DNA from: Verrucomicrobiota bacterium
GTDB lineage: Bacteria; Verrucomicrobiota; Verrucomicrobiia; Limisphaerales; UBA8199
Direction: 5' to 3'
Assembly (NCBI GenBank): GCA_026397855.1
Contig: JAPLUA010000118.1
Location: 1-16,068, forward strand
Length of the DNA stretch: 16,068 nucleotides
Shown here: in pieces, positions 7,479 through 14,777 of the stretch
How the letters are laid out: every line of letters begins with the position of its first letter
Position numbering within the stretch: position 1 is the first letter of the stretch
Translations under genes and position numbers: made by a program
Notes under the pieces: generated by a model
What the model was told of the DNA's origin: nothing
What the model saw: the letters and a program-made list of their open reading frames with translations, nothing else
Databases searched by the model: none

Positions 7479-9119
7479 TTACTTCAATGCGGTGGCAGCG
7501 CCAGGGCGTGCCCCCGGCCCGCGGACGACCTGTCCGGGTTTGGCGCCAGTGTGCTCGCCCCCGCTCAATACCTGCACGCCGTTGACAAACACGTCTCGCA
7601 CGCCGGTGGCATATTGCTGGGGCTGCTCGAACGTGGCTTTATCTTGAACTGTGGTGGGATCGAACACGACGATGTCGGCGAAGTGCCCCGGCTTGAGGGT
7701 TCCGCGGCGGTCGAGCTTGAGGTTGGCGGCGGGCAGCCCGCTCAGGCGGTGGATAGCGGCTGTGAGCGGGACGAGCCGCTCATCGCGCACGTATTTGCCC
7801 AACAGCCGGGCCACGTTGCCGTAGGCGCGCGGGTGCGGGTTTGATTTGAGGAAGACCCCTTCCGGCGCGAACGATCCTTCATCTGATCCGAAGCTGACCC
7901 AGGGGAGCTGGACCTGCCGCCGCACGTTGTCCTCGGACATGATAAAGTAGATGGCATCCACGCGGCCCTTGTCTTCCGCAACCAGGTCCATGGCGGCCTC
8001 CTCCGGCGAGGTGCCCCGCATTCTGGCGACTTCCGCCAGGGTCTTGCCGGTAAGCGGCTTGAGCGCCTCGGTCTTGAAACCCGCCATTACGATCTTGTCG
8101 GCAGAGCCCGCTGCGACGAAGAAGTTCTCCCAGTCGTCGGCCGGCGCTGCCATCTCGCGTTTTACGCGCTGGCGGACGGCGGGGTCTTTGAGCCGCTGCA
8201 CCCATTCTTCCAGGCCGCCTTCCTGGACCCAGGGCGGCATCGCGGCGTCGAGCCCGGTGCCGGCGGCGGTGTAGTTATACATGTCGGCGGTGATGGCCAG
8301 CCCCTCGGCCCGGGCCGCCTCGACCTTCCGGATCAGCGCCTCAAGCTTGTGCCAGTTGGGCTGGCCTGCGACCTTCAGATGATAGATCTCCGACCGGATG
8401 CGGGCCTCCCGCGCGATGCGGATCAACTCGTCCGCGCCTTCCAGGAGCCGGCTGCTTTCGCTGCGGAGGTGGGAGATGTAGAGTCCGTCGTATTCGGCCG
8501 CCACCTGGCAGAGGGCGATGAGTTCGTCGGTCTTCGCATAACAGGCCGGCGCGTAGATCAGGGACGACGAGATGCCCGCCGCGCCCTCGGCCATGGCCTG
8601 GCGCACCAGTTGTTTCATGCGCTCCAATTCCTCGGGCGTTGGCGGCCGGTCGGTGTAGCCGATCTCGTGGATTCGCGCCGTGGTGGCGCCGACGAATGAA
8701 GCGACGTTGCAGGAAACACCCCGCTTTACGAGATGGTCCAGGTATTCGGCGAGGGTGGTCCATTCGATGTCATACTTGATGTCGCCCTGGCGCTCCCGAA
8801 GCTGCCGCTTCATCGTGGGGTTGAGGGGCCCCATGGATGAGCCTTCTCCCAGGACCTCCAGCGTCACGCCCTGCCGAATATCGCTTTGGGAGCGGCCATC
8901 CTCGATGAGCGAGCGGTTGGCCCAGCTCAGCATGTTGATGAATCCCGGGGCGACGGCCAGGCCGCCAGCGTCCAGCTCGGTCCGGCCGTGCGCGTTCGCC
9001 AAGGGACCGATGGCTGCGATCGCCTGACCGTTCACTGCGAGGTCGCCGGCCAGGGGTGGGCCGCCGGTGCCGTCGTAAATCGTGCCGTTCCGGATAATGA
9101 GGTCGTATTGGATGGGCAT
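7479..9119 (-). CDS. Amidohydrolase, N-acyl-D-amino-acid deacylase (D-aminoacylase)-like, lacking HxH
   Basis: 546 residues, no signal peptide, so probably cytoplasmic. The N-terminus (YDLIIRNGTIYDGTGGPPLAGD) and C-terminus (GTLKPGHFADIVVFDP, then VFVNGVQV) are those of the D-aminoacylase branch of the amidohydrolase superfamily, which removes acyl groups from N-acyl-D-amino acids. SHLRSE (H217) and IYHLKVAG (H247) are 30 residues apart, the spacing I recall for the zinc ligands H220/H250 of the Alcaligenes enzyme; FGSDEGS carries the conserved Asp. However, the usual PGFID-H-H segment reads PGFINMLSWAN, and the GNCG cysteine position reads GEGSS, so three metal ligands are missing. This may be a distinct mononuclear subfamily, or one acting on a different substrate. 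It lies 12 bases after the upstream amidohydrolase gene and 20 before the peptide transporter. Confidence 0.85.
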   Translation of the reverse strand: MPIQYDLIIRNGTIYDGTGGPPLAGDLAVNGQAIAAIGPLANAHGRTELDAGGLAVAPGFINMLSWANRSLIEDGRSQSDIRQGVTLEVLGEGSSMGPLNPTMKRQLRERQGDIKYDIEWTTLAEYLDHLVKRGVSCNVASFVGATTARIHEIGYTDRPPTPEELERMKQLVRQAMAEGAAGISSSLIYAPACYAKTDELIALCQVAAEYDGLYISHLRSESSRLLEGADELIRIAREARIRSEIYHLKVAGQPNWHKLEALIRKVEAARAEGLAITADMYNYTAAGTGLDAAMPPWVQEGGLEEWVQRLKDPAVRQRVKREMAAPADDWENFFVAAGSADKIVMAGFKTEALKPLTGKTLAEVARMRGTSPEEAAMDLVAEDKGRVDAIYFIMSEDNVRRQVQLPWVSFGSDEGSFAPEGVFLKSNPHPRAYGNVARLLGKYVRDERLVPLTAAIHRLSGLPAANLKLDRRGTLKPGHFADIVVFDPTTVQDKATFEQPQQYATGVRDVFVNGVQVLSGGEHTGAKPGQVVRGPGARPGAATALK

Positions 9120-9131
9120 AGCTGTTGGCGG

Positions 9132-10538
9132 TTACCTGGGCTGCGGACGGTTCTTGTATTTCTCGTAGAGGCGGGTGTGGCGGCTTTCGAGGCTAACCTC
9201 GCTGCCCGCGATCCACATGCGCTTGACGTGGCTGCGGATGTCGAGGATGTCGCCGTCGGCCGCAAAGAGCGTTGCCTCCTTGCCGGGTTCGAGCGAGCCG
9301 AGGCGGTCGGCAACGCCGGCAATCTGTGCCGGGTAGAGCGTCAGGCCCTTGATGGCTTCGGTCTCGGGCAGGCCAAAGGCAACGGCCTGGGCCGCTGAGT
9401 AGGGCAGGTTGCGGATCATCGCGGCATCGAAGCTGTCTGAGCCGATGCTGAAGGCAACCTGGACCCCCGCGTGATGCAGGCTGGCGGGTGCCCGGAACTG
9501 AACGTCATAGGAGTCGGTGTCGCGCGCGGGGAGAGTGAACATGTGCCCATAAACGACGGGGATCTTCTTCGCGGCCAGCAGGTCGGCGGCCATCCAGGCG
9601 TCGCGGGCGCCGGCGAAGATATTCCTGCACCCGTTCGTGCCGGCCCAGGCGATGGCGGCGCGGATCTGGCGTATCTCATCGGCGTGAATCACGACCGGCA
9701 GTTCCCTGCGCACATAAGGCAGCATGGCTTCCCAGGCGGGGATGATTTCGAGCGCGGGGACATCCCCTTTGCCTGCGGCGTCCTTCGCCTTGGCGTATGC
9801 CTTTGCTTCCTCGAAGAAATCCTCGATCGCGCGCAGCCGGGCACGGCGTTCTTTGGCCTGGTCATCCAGTGACTTCCACTTTGCCTTGTCCCGCGCCTTG
9901 TCCCTGGGCGCGGTGTCGAGATCCATGGCCGGCCAGAACAGGTGCAGCGCCAGGGGCTTGCGCAGGGTCATCTGCTCGGTGGTCCAGCCCGCGGTCGCTA
10001 CCAGCGCGGACTGGCCCGGGATGATGTGGCCCTGCGGCACAGGCTCGAAGGAGGTGATACCATTGGCGCGCGCGACCGGGATCAGCTCCGAATCGGGGTT
10101 CACTGCAATCCAGGATTCCACGTCCGGGATGAAGTCTTCCCCAGATTCGGTATTATCCTGCGTGGCACGAACTCCGCTGATCTCCGTGAGCCCCAGGACG
10201 GTGTTCAGCGCAATGAGGCCCGGGTAGAGGTGCTGGCCCGTGAGGTCAACCGGCTTGGCGTCCCCTGCGGCAAGCGCCTTGCCGATGGCCGCGATCTTCC
10301 CGTCCTTGATCAGGACTTGGCCGGGGGAAAGCGTCTCGCCCGACACGGTGTGAACGGTGGCGCCGGTCAGGAGCAGGGCTTCCGCCGCGTCTGCAGGGGA
10401 GTTCGGGCCGGCGAGGATGGCTGACAGCACCCACAAGCAAAGAGCCAACGCCTGGGGCGTCCGGGTCCGGCTTGCGGAGACGTCTCCCCGGCCGGAGGGG
10501 AACGCGGGGCGAGAGGATATTATAGATGAGGGTTTCAT
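9132..10538 (-). CDS. Secreted amidohydrolase family protein (imidazolonepropionase-like), lacking HxH
   Basis: 468 residues from the ATG at 10538. A hydrophobic segment (ALALCLWVLSAILAG, about 30-44) ending in ADA-A near residue 51 looks like a signal peptide with a long, basic N-region, so the product is probably periplasmic. LLLTGATVHTVSGETLSPGQ and the C-terminal LGSLEPGKEATLFAADGD are the small beta-domain of metal-dependent amidohydrolases. The metal-binding PGLID-x-H-x-H is replaced by PGLIALNTVLGLTEI. One histidine (VVIHADE, H285) and an Asp (SIGSDSFD) in later strands are kept. The reaction is therefore unclear; a peptide- or acyl-amino-acid-related role is suggested only by the neighbours. 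A TTG at 10565 gives nine more residues but looks less likely. It starts 23 bases after batB. Confidence 0.8.
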   Translation of the reverse strand: MKPSSIISSRPAFPSGRGDVSASRTRTPQALALCLWVLSAILAGPNSPADAAEALLLTGATVHTVSGETLSPGQVLIKDGKIAAIGKALAAGDAKPVDLTGQHLYPGLIALNTVLGLTEISGVRATQDNTESGEDFIPDVESWIAVNPDSELIPVARANGITSFEPVPQGHIIPGQSALVATAGWTTEQMTLRKPLALHLFWPAMDLDTAPRDKARDKAKWKSLDDQAKERRARLRAIEDFFEEAKAYAKAKDAAGKGDVPALEIIPAWEAMLPYVRRELPVVIHADEIRQIRAAIAWAGTNGCRNIFAGARDAWMAADLLAAKKIPVVYGHMFTLPARDTDSYDVQFRAPASLHHAGVQVAFSIGSDSFDAAMIRNLPYSAAQAVAFGLPETEAIKGLTLYPAQIAGVADRLGSLEPGKEATLFAADGDILDIRSHVKRMWIAGSEVSLESRHTRLYEKYKNRPQPR

Positions 10539-10561
10539 GCCTTTGTAACCTTGCAACTCAT

Positions 10562-11593
10562 TCAACTTGTCGCCTTATCCGCCAGTCGGCGTCTCGTTCC
10601 CACCAGGGATTCGGCCACGAGCAACACGAGCACTGCGGCGACGGGCAGGTGGAATCGGTCCACCCCGAGCTTGCGGGCGGGGCCGGAGCCTTCGGCGACA
10701 TCGAGCGACTCCAGGGCGAGGCGGGTCTTGGAGAGGCCCTCTCCCAGCGGTCCGAGCGGGTAGTAGGCGCCGCGGGTGGCCTGCGCGATGCCCCGCAACG
10801 TGGTTTCATCCAGCCGGCTGCGCACGATTTCGCCCTTGCTGTCGCGCAGCCATTCCAGCTTGCCCTGCTCGTTCAGAACCTGGATCTCGGTGCCGGACGG
10901 CGTGCCGACGCCGAGCGTGAACACCACCACGCCCTGTTTGGCCAGCGCCTCCGCCGTCTTGATGCCGCTCTTTTCGAGGTCCTCGCCGTCGGTCAACACC
11001 ACCAGCAGTTTCTGGCGATCACCTTTTTCCATCGCCCGGAAGCCCTCATCGAGCGCGCGCCCGATGTCGGTGCCGGGGACGGGAATGGTTTTCTCATCAA
11101 TCGCCGCCAGCGCATCCTGGAAGGCGCCGTAGTCAAAGGTGAGCGGACATTGGAGAAAGGCCTGGCCGGCAAAAGCGACTAACCCGACGCGCCCACGGCC
11201 GTGGCGCTGCACGGAATCAATAATGGCCAGCTTGGCCCGTTGCAGCCGGCTGGGCGTGATATCCGTGGCCAGCATGCTGCGCGAGCAGTCGAGCACAAAC
11301 ACGATGTCCTGTCCGAGCGAGTATCCCTTCTCCGCCTGCTCGCCCCACTGCGGCCGCGCGAGTGCCACCCCGATTCCGGCCACGGCCAGCACTAGCATGG
11401 CATTCTTGATGGCCCGCCGGGTGGGGCTGTGCGAGCGCGTCAGTTCGCCTATGAACTCCGGCGCCGCGAGCTGTGCCAGTTGCTTGCGTCGTGCCCAGGC
11501 CGAATACCGATGCAAAGCCATCAGCACCAGCGGCCCCAGGACCGCCAGCCAAAGCCAGCGCGGCTCGGCAAAGTGAGGATGGATGAAGGTCAT
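10562..11593 (-). CDS. batB: VWA-domain membrane protein, BatB-like
   Basis: 343 residues from the ATG at 11593. A helix near the N-terminus (LWLAVLGPLVLMALHRYSAW) and another at about 62-80 (AMLVLAVAGIGVALARPQW) lead to a von Willebrand A domain with an intact MIDAS: D102-C-S-R-S106, GTDIGRAL and LTDGED. A last helix (FHLPVAAVLVLLVAESL) closes the protein with a basic tail. This is the BatA/BatB architecture, in which the metal-binding VWA domain faces the periplasm and works with MoxR-type ATPases in membrane stress or complex assembly. I saw no TPR extension. The ATG overlaps TGA of the read-through batA frame (ATGA). Without the batA frameshift, a 289-bp repeat-filled gap would separate the two genes. 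An extension to 11644 is repeat-coded and unlikely. Confidence 0.87.
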   Translation of the reverse strand: MTFIHPHFAEPRWLWLAVLGPLVLMALHRYSAWARRKQLAQLAAPEFIGELTRSHSPTRRAIKNAMLVLAVAGIGVALARPQWGEQAEKGYSLGQDIVFVLDCSRSMLATDITPSRLQRAKLAIIDSVQRHGRGRVGLVAFAGQAFLQCPLTFDYGAFQDALAAIDEKTIPVPGTDIGRALDEGFRAMEKGDRQKLLVVLTDGEDLEKSGIKTAEALAKQGVVVFTLGVGTPSGTEIQVLNEQGKLEWLRDSKGEIVRSRLDETTLRGIAQATRGAYYPLGPLGEGLSKTRLALESLDVAEGSGPARKLGVDRFHLPVAAVLVLLVAESLVGTRRRLADKATS

Positions 11594-12975
11594 GGGGCGA
11601 GGGGGACAGGGGTTACATGGGTTGCATGAGTTGCATGGTTGCAAAAGGCTGCTATGGGGGTCGGCATGTAACTTATGGAACCATTCAACCTAAAAACGGC
11701 AGTTGAAACGCTGAAACCACAGATAGACACAGATGAACACTGATGCAGACCCCGGCGAAGGCGTTCACCTTGCGGGTGAGGCGGGGTTGCTCGGCAATAG
11801 GCTGCAAATCTGTGTTCATCTCTGTTCATCTGTGGTTGAACTGCCGTTTTGAGGTTCAACTTTGTAACTCTTCCGACTTCGGTCACGGCACCCTCCTCAG
11901 GCGTGTGTTGGAAAGCAGTAATTCCAGTGCCAGCAAACCGAAGGCTGCCAGGAGCGGCCATTGGAACAGGGGGCGATAGGTCGTGAAACGGCGCAGCTGC
12001 CAGGAGCGGCCATTGGAACAGGGGGCGATAGGTCGTGAAACGGCGCAGCTTGATCTCCGTCTTCTCCAGCCGGTCAATTTCATTATAGATGCGCTGCAGC
12101 TCCCGGCGGTTCTTGGCGCGGTAGGACTTCCCGTGAGAGAGCGCCGACATTTTGCCCAGCACCGTGTAGTTCGCCGGCTGCAGCACGATCCCCGGAATGA
12201 GATCGCCGGCAGGGGTGAGCTGCAGCTTGCCGGTTGACGGATCAAAAAGCGGCAGCGTGCAGGGCTGCTCGACGCCGATGCCGATGGTATAAACCTTTAC
12301 CCCCAGCGCCGCGGCTAGTTGCGCGGCCGGCACGGGGTCTATCTCCCCCTTGTTGTTGTCCCCGTCGGTCAGGAGGATGATGCTGCGGCTTTTGCTGTCC
12401 TTGAGCCCCTTGAGCCGCTTGGCCCCCGCGGCGGTGGCGTCGCCGATGGCGGTGCCGAGGTCGCGAATCATCCCCACGTGGAGGCGATGCAGATTCTGGA
12501 TCAGCCAGTCATGGTTCAGCGTGAGCGGGCTGGCGAGGTAAGGCAGCGCCGAGAAGACAATCAACCCCAGCCGGTCGTTGGGCCGCTTGCGCACGAAGTC
12601 CTCCAGCACCTGGGAGGCGATGTCAAACCGCGACACGCGCTCGCTCGGCGCCCCCATGTCGAGGGCCATCATGGACCACGAGAGGTCGAACACCAGCATG
12701 ATGTCCACCCCGCTGGCCTGCGTCTCGGTGTGGTCATTGGCAAAGCGCGGCCCGGCCAGGGCGAGGATGCACAGGGCGACCGTCAGGAGCCGGAGAAACA
12801 CCAGCAAGCGCCCCGCCGCCGCCCGGGCCGATGCCCCGGCCGCGCGGGCGATGTCGGCGCTCGGAAACCGCAGCGCCGCGAGCTTGCCGACGCGTCCGCG
12901 CAGAAACGCATAGACCGGCAGCAGCGCCAGCAAAGCCAGCAACCACGGATACTGAAACTGCAGGTTCCCGTTCAT
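11590..12975 (-). CDS. batA: VWA-domain membrane protein, BatA-like, C-terminus frameshifted by duplication
   Basis: As it stands the frame gives 461 residues from the ATG at 12975 (MNGNLQFQYPWLLALL). Two N-terminal helices (about 8-25 and 55-75) are followed by a VWA domain with MIDAS D97-L-S-W-S101, a DLGTAIGDA segment and LLTDGD. The protein belongs to the MoxR-VWA (Bat) system at the inner membrane. After about residue 327 (FQWPLLAA) a 52-bp duplication switches the frame, so about 134 residues are read from intergenic repeats to 11590. With one copy removed, the gene ends at 11883 after FGLLALELLLSNTRLRRVP, exactly 346 residues, with the last helix and basic tail normal for BatA. The start is chosen because it lies 4 bases after the previous stop; a longer N-terminus to 13137 only overlaps that gene. 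Confidence 0.88.
   Translation of the reverse strand: MNGNLQFQYPWLLALLALLPVYAFLRGRVGKLAALRFPSADIARAAGASARAAAGRLLVFLRLLTVALCILALAGPRFANDHTETQASGVDIMLVFDLSWSMMALDMGAPSERVSRFDIASQVLEDFVRKRPNDRLGLIVFSALPYLASPLTLNHDWLIQNLHRLHVGMIRDLGTAIGDATAAGAKRLKGLKDSKSRSIILLTDGDNNKGEIDPVPAAQLAAALGVKVYTIGIGVEQPCTLPLFDPSTGKLQLTPAGDLIPGIVLQPANYTVLGKMSALSHGKSYRAKNRRELQRIYNEIDRLEKTEIKLRRFTTYRPLFQWPLLAAAPFHDLSPPVPMAAPGSLRFAGTGITAFQHTPEEGAVTEVGRVTKLNLKTAVQPQMNRDEHRFAAYCRATPPHPQGERLRRGLHQCSSVSICGFSVSTAVFRLNGSISYMPTPIAAFCNHATHATHVTPVPLAP
11612..11638. repeat. Nine-base tandem repeat (GTTGCATGG family)
   Basis: Three successive 9-base units, gttacatgg, gttgcatga and gttgcatgg, lie just upstream of the batB start. Related words (gtaac, gcaact) reappear at 10547-10560 and 11864-11869, so this is one member of a dispersed family distinct from the heptamers. 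Confidence 0.8.
11684..11859. repeat. Imperfect inverted-repeat element between batA and batB
   Basis: The left arm (11684-11748) and right arm (11802-11859) are near reverse complements with one 7-base gap. Shared blocks are aaaacggcagtt, aaccacagat, agatgaacac and tgcag. The 53-bp centre (11749-11801) is GC-rich and has no coding sign. The CACAGATGAACAC-type words are a familiar interspersed intergenic repeat in Verrucomicrobiota and other environmental genomes. It contains no transposase; it could be a MITE-like or REP-like element. As transcribed it would fold into one long hairpin between batA and batB. Confidence 0.8.
11944..12047. repeat. Exact 52-bp tandem duplication at the 3' end of batA
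   Basis: Bases 11944-11995 and 11996-12047 are identical, both starting gctgccaggagcggcc. The unit is 52 bp, not a multiple of three, so the duplication shifts the batA reading frame. The identity of the copies suggests a recent event, or an assembly artefact. Confidence 0.95.
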
Positions 12976-12979
12976 GGCT

Positions 12980-13747
12980 TCAGGCTTTGGACGCTCCCCG
13001 ATAGGCGCGCTGGGCCGGTTGGGCCATCCGGGCCTCATCCTCCTGGTGTAATTCAGCGCGGCGTACCTCTGCCTGTTCACTGAACTTCCCCGCCTGCGCG
13101 ACCGCCCCACGGGCTGCGGTGGGAGCCGCGGGGGCAAACTTGCGCTCGTCGCACTTCCGCAGGAAGTCGCCCAGTGCCGGCGAGAGATCAGGGCCTAGCC
13201 GCCCCTGATCCGCTATCGCCCGGCAGAAGTCCGCCGTGGTCATCTCGCCCGGTGGCAGCCCGAAAGCCGTGCTCACGTAGCGTCGCAAGATCTGGGAGAC
13301 CCGGCTCAGCAACTGACCATCTTCGGCCTGCAGGCGCAGCGGCTCCAGCGCCTGCCGGGCCTCCGCCTCCGGCGGCACTACCACGGCCGGTGCGGGTCGC
13401 CGCAGCCACCAGACGACCCCCCCGATTACCCCCAGCAACAGCGCGCCAGCGATGATGACCCACACCCCGTATTGCTCCCAAAAAGCCGGGGCGATCTCGC
13501 CTTGTGGCGGACGGAGCGGCGGGATGGCGTCGGCAGGTTGGTTGGTAGCCGCCGCGAAGGCTGCTTGGGCGATGAGCGGGACGAAGGCCCAAATCCGAAG
13601 GCCGAAATCCGAAATCCGAAGGAAATTCGAAGGCCGAAATCCGAATAGGGGAGCAGCGCGGCGTGTAGTTGTGCTGCCCGCTTCGGATTTCGGCCTTCGG
13701 ATTTCGGCCTTCCTTCGGCCTTCGGATTTCGGATTTCGGCCTTTCAT
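12980..13747 (-). CDS. DUF4381-like single-pass membrane protein with repeat-encoded N-terminus
   Basis: 255 residues. The core is PPLRPPQGEIAP, a membrane helix (VWVIIAGALLLGVIGGVVWWL, about 93-113) and a helical cytoplasmic-type domain with RRYVSTAFGLPPGEMTTADF. This is the arrangement of the DUF4381 protein found between DUF58 and VWA genes in MoxR operons; its exact role is unknown. Residues 2 to about 52 are translated heptamer repeats (M-K-G-R-N-P-K-S-E and its mirror FGFRPSNFLRISDFG), followed by IWAFVPLIAQAAFAAA, a plausible signal-peptide core. The ATG at 13747 overlaps the DUF58 stop (ATGA) and has GGAGGAG upstream, the best ribosome-binding site in the operon, so the start is well supported although the coding sequence behind it is repeat. 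Confidence 0.75.
   Translation of the reverse strand: MKGRNPKSEGRRKAEIRRPKSEAGSTTTRRAAPLFGFRPSNFLRISDFGLRIWAFVPLIAQAAFAAATNQPADAIPPLRPPQGEIAPAFWEQYGVWVIIAGALLLGVIGGVVWWLRRPAPAVVVPPEAEARQALEPLRLQAEDGQLLSRVSQILRRYVSTAFGLPPGEMTTADFCRAIADQGRLGPDLSPALGDFLRKCDERKFAPAAPTAARGAVAQAGKFSEQAEVRRAELHQEDEARMAQPAQRAYRGASKA
13591..13743. repeat. Inverted pair of AATCCGA-family heptamer arrays at the start of the DUF4381-like gene
   Basis: The left arm (13591-13646) is built of tccgaaa/gccgaaa/tccgaag units and the right arm (13680-13743) of the reverse-complement tttcgga/ttcggcc units; the loop is 13647-13679. Some units are of irregular length. In the - strand transcript this would form a very long hairpin beginning one codon after the start codon of the gene at 13747. 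Confidence 0.92.
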
Positions 13748-14703
13748 CCCCGTCTCCTCCCCCGCCGCGTTTCGAAGAACGCCTGGAGCACCTGGGCGAA
13801 TGAGCCCGCCGTGCTGAAGCTCAGCGTATCCACCCCCGCTCGTCGCAACGCGCGGTCCAGCTCCGCAAGGCGCTCCGCGTTGGTGCGGGCGAACTTGTCC
13901 CGCACCGCCGCACGGCTCGAATCCACTTCAAGCAGCTCGCCGGTCTCCGCGTCCTCGATGGTCAGCAAACCGGCCGCCGGCAACTCGCTCTCGCGCGGGT
14001 CATGCAGATGCACGCACACCACATCATGGTGCGCGTTGGTCAAACCGATCTCCTGGATCACATCCCGATCCGCAGGGCTGTGGACCGTGGACTGCAGCCC
14101 GTGGCCGGTGGACTGTGGACTGCTGCCCGTGGCCTGCCCAAAACTGTGCAGAAAATCGGTGATCAGGAAGAGGATCGAGCGCCGGTTCAACACGTGGTTC
14201 ACAAATGCCAGCGCGGCGGGAATGTTTGTGCCGCGGTGCTTGGGCTCGAAGTTCAGCATCTCCCGGATCAGCCGCAGGATGTGCCGGCGCCCCTTGCGCG
14301 GCGGCAGGTAGAGCTCAACCTGGTCGCTGAAGAGCAGCAGGGCGACCTTGTCGCTGCTGCGCGACGCTGACATCGCCAGCGTGCCCGCAATCTCCGCCGC
14401 AAACTCCCGCTTCGTGCGACGCAGCGATCCGAACGCCGACGACGCTGAGACATCCACCGCCAGCACCATCGCTAGCTCGCGTTCCTCCCGGTAGCGCTTC
14501 ACGAAGGGCCGCCCCATGCGATACGTCACATTCCAGTCAATATCGCGCACCTCATCCCCCGGCATGTACTCGCGCAGCTCCTCGAAATCCATGCCCCGGC
14601 CCTTGAAGTGGCTGAGATAGGCACCCACCATGGTGTCATTCACCAGGCGGTTCGTGCGCACCTCGATCCGGCGGACGGATTCGATCAGCTCGGTGATGGT
14701 CAT
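13744..14703 (-). CDS. DUF58 domain protein of the MoxR-VWA operon
   Basis: 319 residues. The DUF58 signature is clear: GRGMDFEELREYMPGDEVRD (35-54), then IDWNVTYRMGRPFVKRYREE. A VWA-like strand with D84-V-S-A-S88 follows, and LFLITDFLHS near 180. DUF58 proteins nearly always follow moxR and are thought to be VWA-related partners of the ATPase; no enzymatic activity is established. Unlike many members, there is no N-terminal pair of membrane helices, so this is the short soluble form. Residues about 189-210 (from GQATGSSPQSTGHG) are an in-frame heptamer insertion in a surface loop after LITDF. The gene begins 74 bases after moxR and overlaps the next gene by ATGA, which suggests translational coupling. 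Confidence 0.93.
   Translation of the reverse strand: MTITELIESVRRIEVRTNRLVNDTMVGAYLSHFKGRGMDFEELREYMPGDEVRDIDWNVTYRMGRPFVKRYREERELAMVLAVDVSASSAFGSLRRTKREFAAEIAGTLAMSASRSSDKVALLLFSDQVELYLPPRKGRRHILRLIREMLNFEPKHRGTNIPAALAFVNHVLNRRSILFLITDFLHSFGQATGSSPQSTGHGLQSTVHSPADRDVIQEIGLTNAHHDVVCVHLHDPRESELPAAGLLTIEDAETGELLEVDSSRAAVRDKFARTNAERLAELDRALRRAGVDTLSFSTAGSFAQVLQAFFETRRGRRRG
14080..14135. repeat. Heptamer array (GTGGACT family), eight units inside the DUF58 gene
   Basis: Eight uninterrupted 7-base units: gtggacc, gtggact, gcagccc, gtggccg, gtggact, gtggact, gctgccc, gtggcct. On the coding (-) strand the core unit AGTCCAC reads SPQSTVH. The array lies in a loop following LITDFLHSFG and does not break the frame. 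It resembles the GGACTAC/GGACCAC units at 970-997. Confidence 0.93.
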
Positions 14704-14768
14704 GCGATTTGCGATATGCGAGCGGCTAGCTGAATCAGGCGATCCCCGTCAATCGTCAATCGTAGATC
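14703..14768. repeat. Two short heptamer arrays in the moxR-DUF58 gap
   Basis: Units tgcgatt, tgcgata, tgcgagc (14703-14723) begin at the DUF58 start codon, and units gtcaatc, gtcaatc, gtagatc (14748-14768) follow. Together they occupy most of the 74-bp gap between moxR and the DUF58 gene, leaving no room for a recognisable ribosome-binding site. Confidence 0.8.
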
Positions 14769-14777
14769 CCAGATGCT

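Noticed and set aside
10470..10520. GC-rich hairpin (tcccc...gggga) near the start of the secreted amidohydrolase gene, as a terminator after batB
   Set aside because: It lies inside the coding region after the start codon, has a stem of about five pairs and no T-run.
11717..11745. Insertion sequence end suggested by inverted arms at 11684-11859
   Set aside because: No transposase remnant, no clear target-site duplication; it is better described as a small inverted-repeat element.
12319..13083. 254-codon open frame on the + strand over batA
   Set aside because: It is a shadow of batA, which has an intact VWA MIDAS motif and fits the operon; the translation here shows no family signal.
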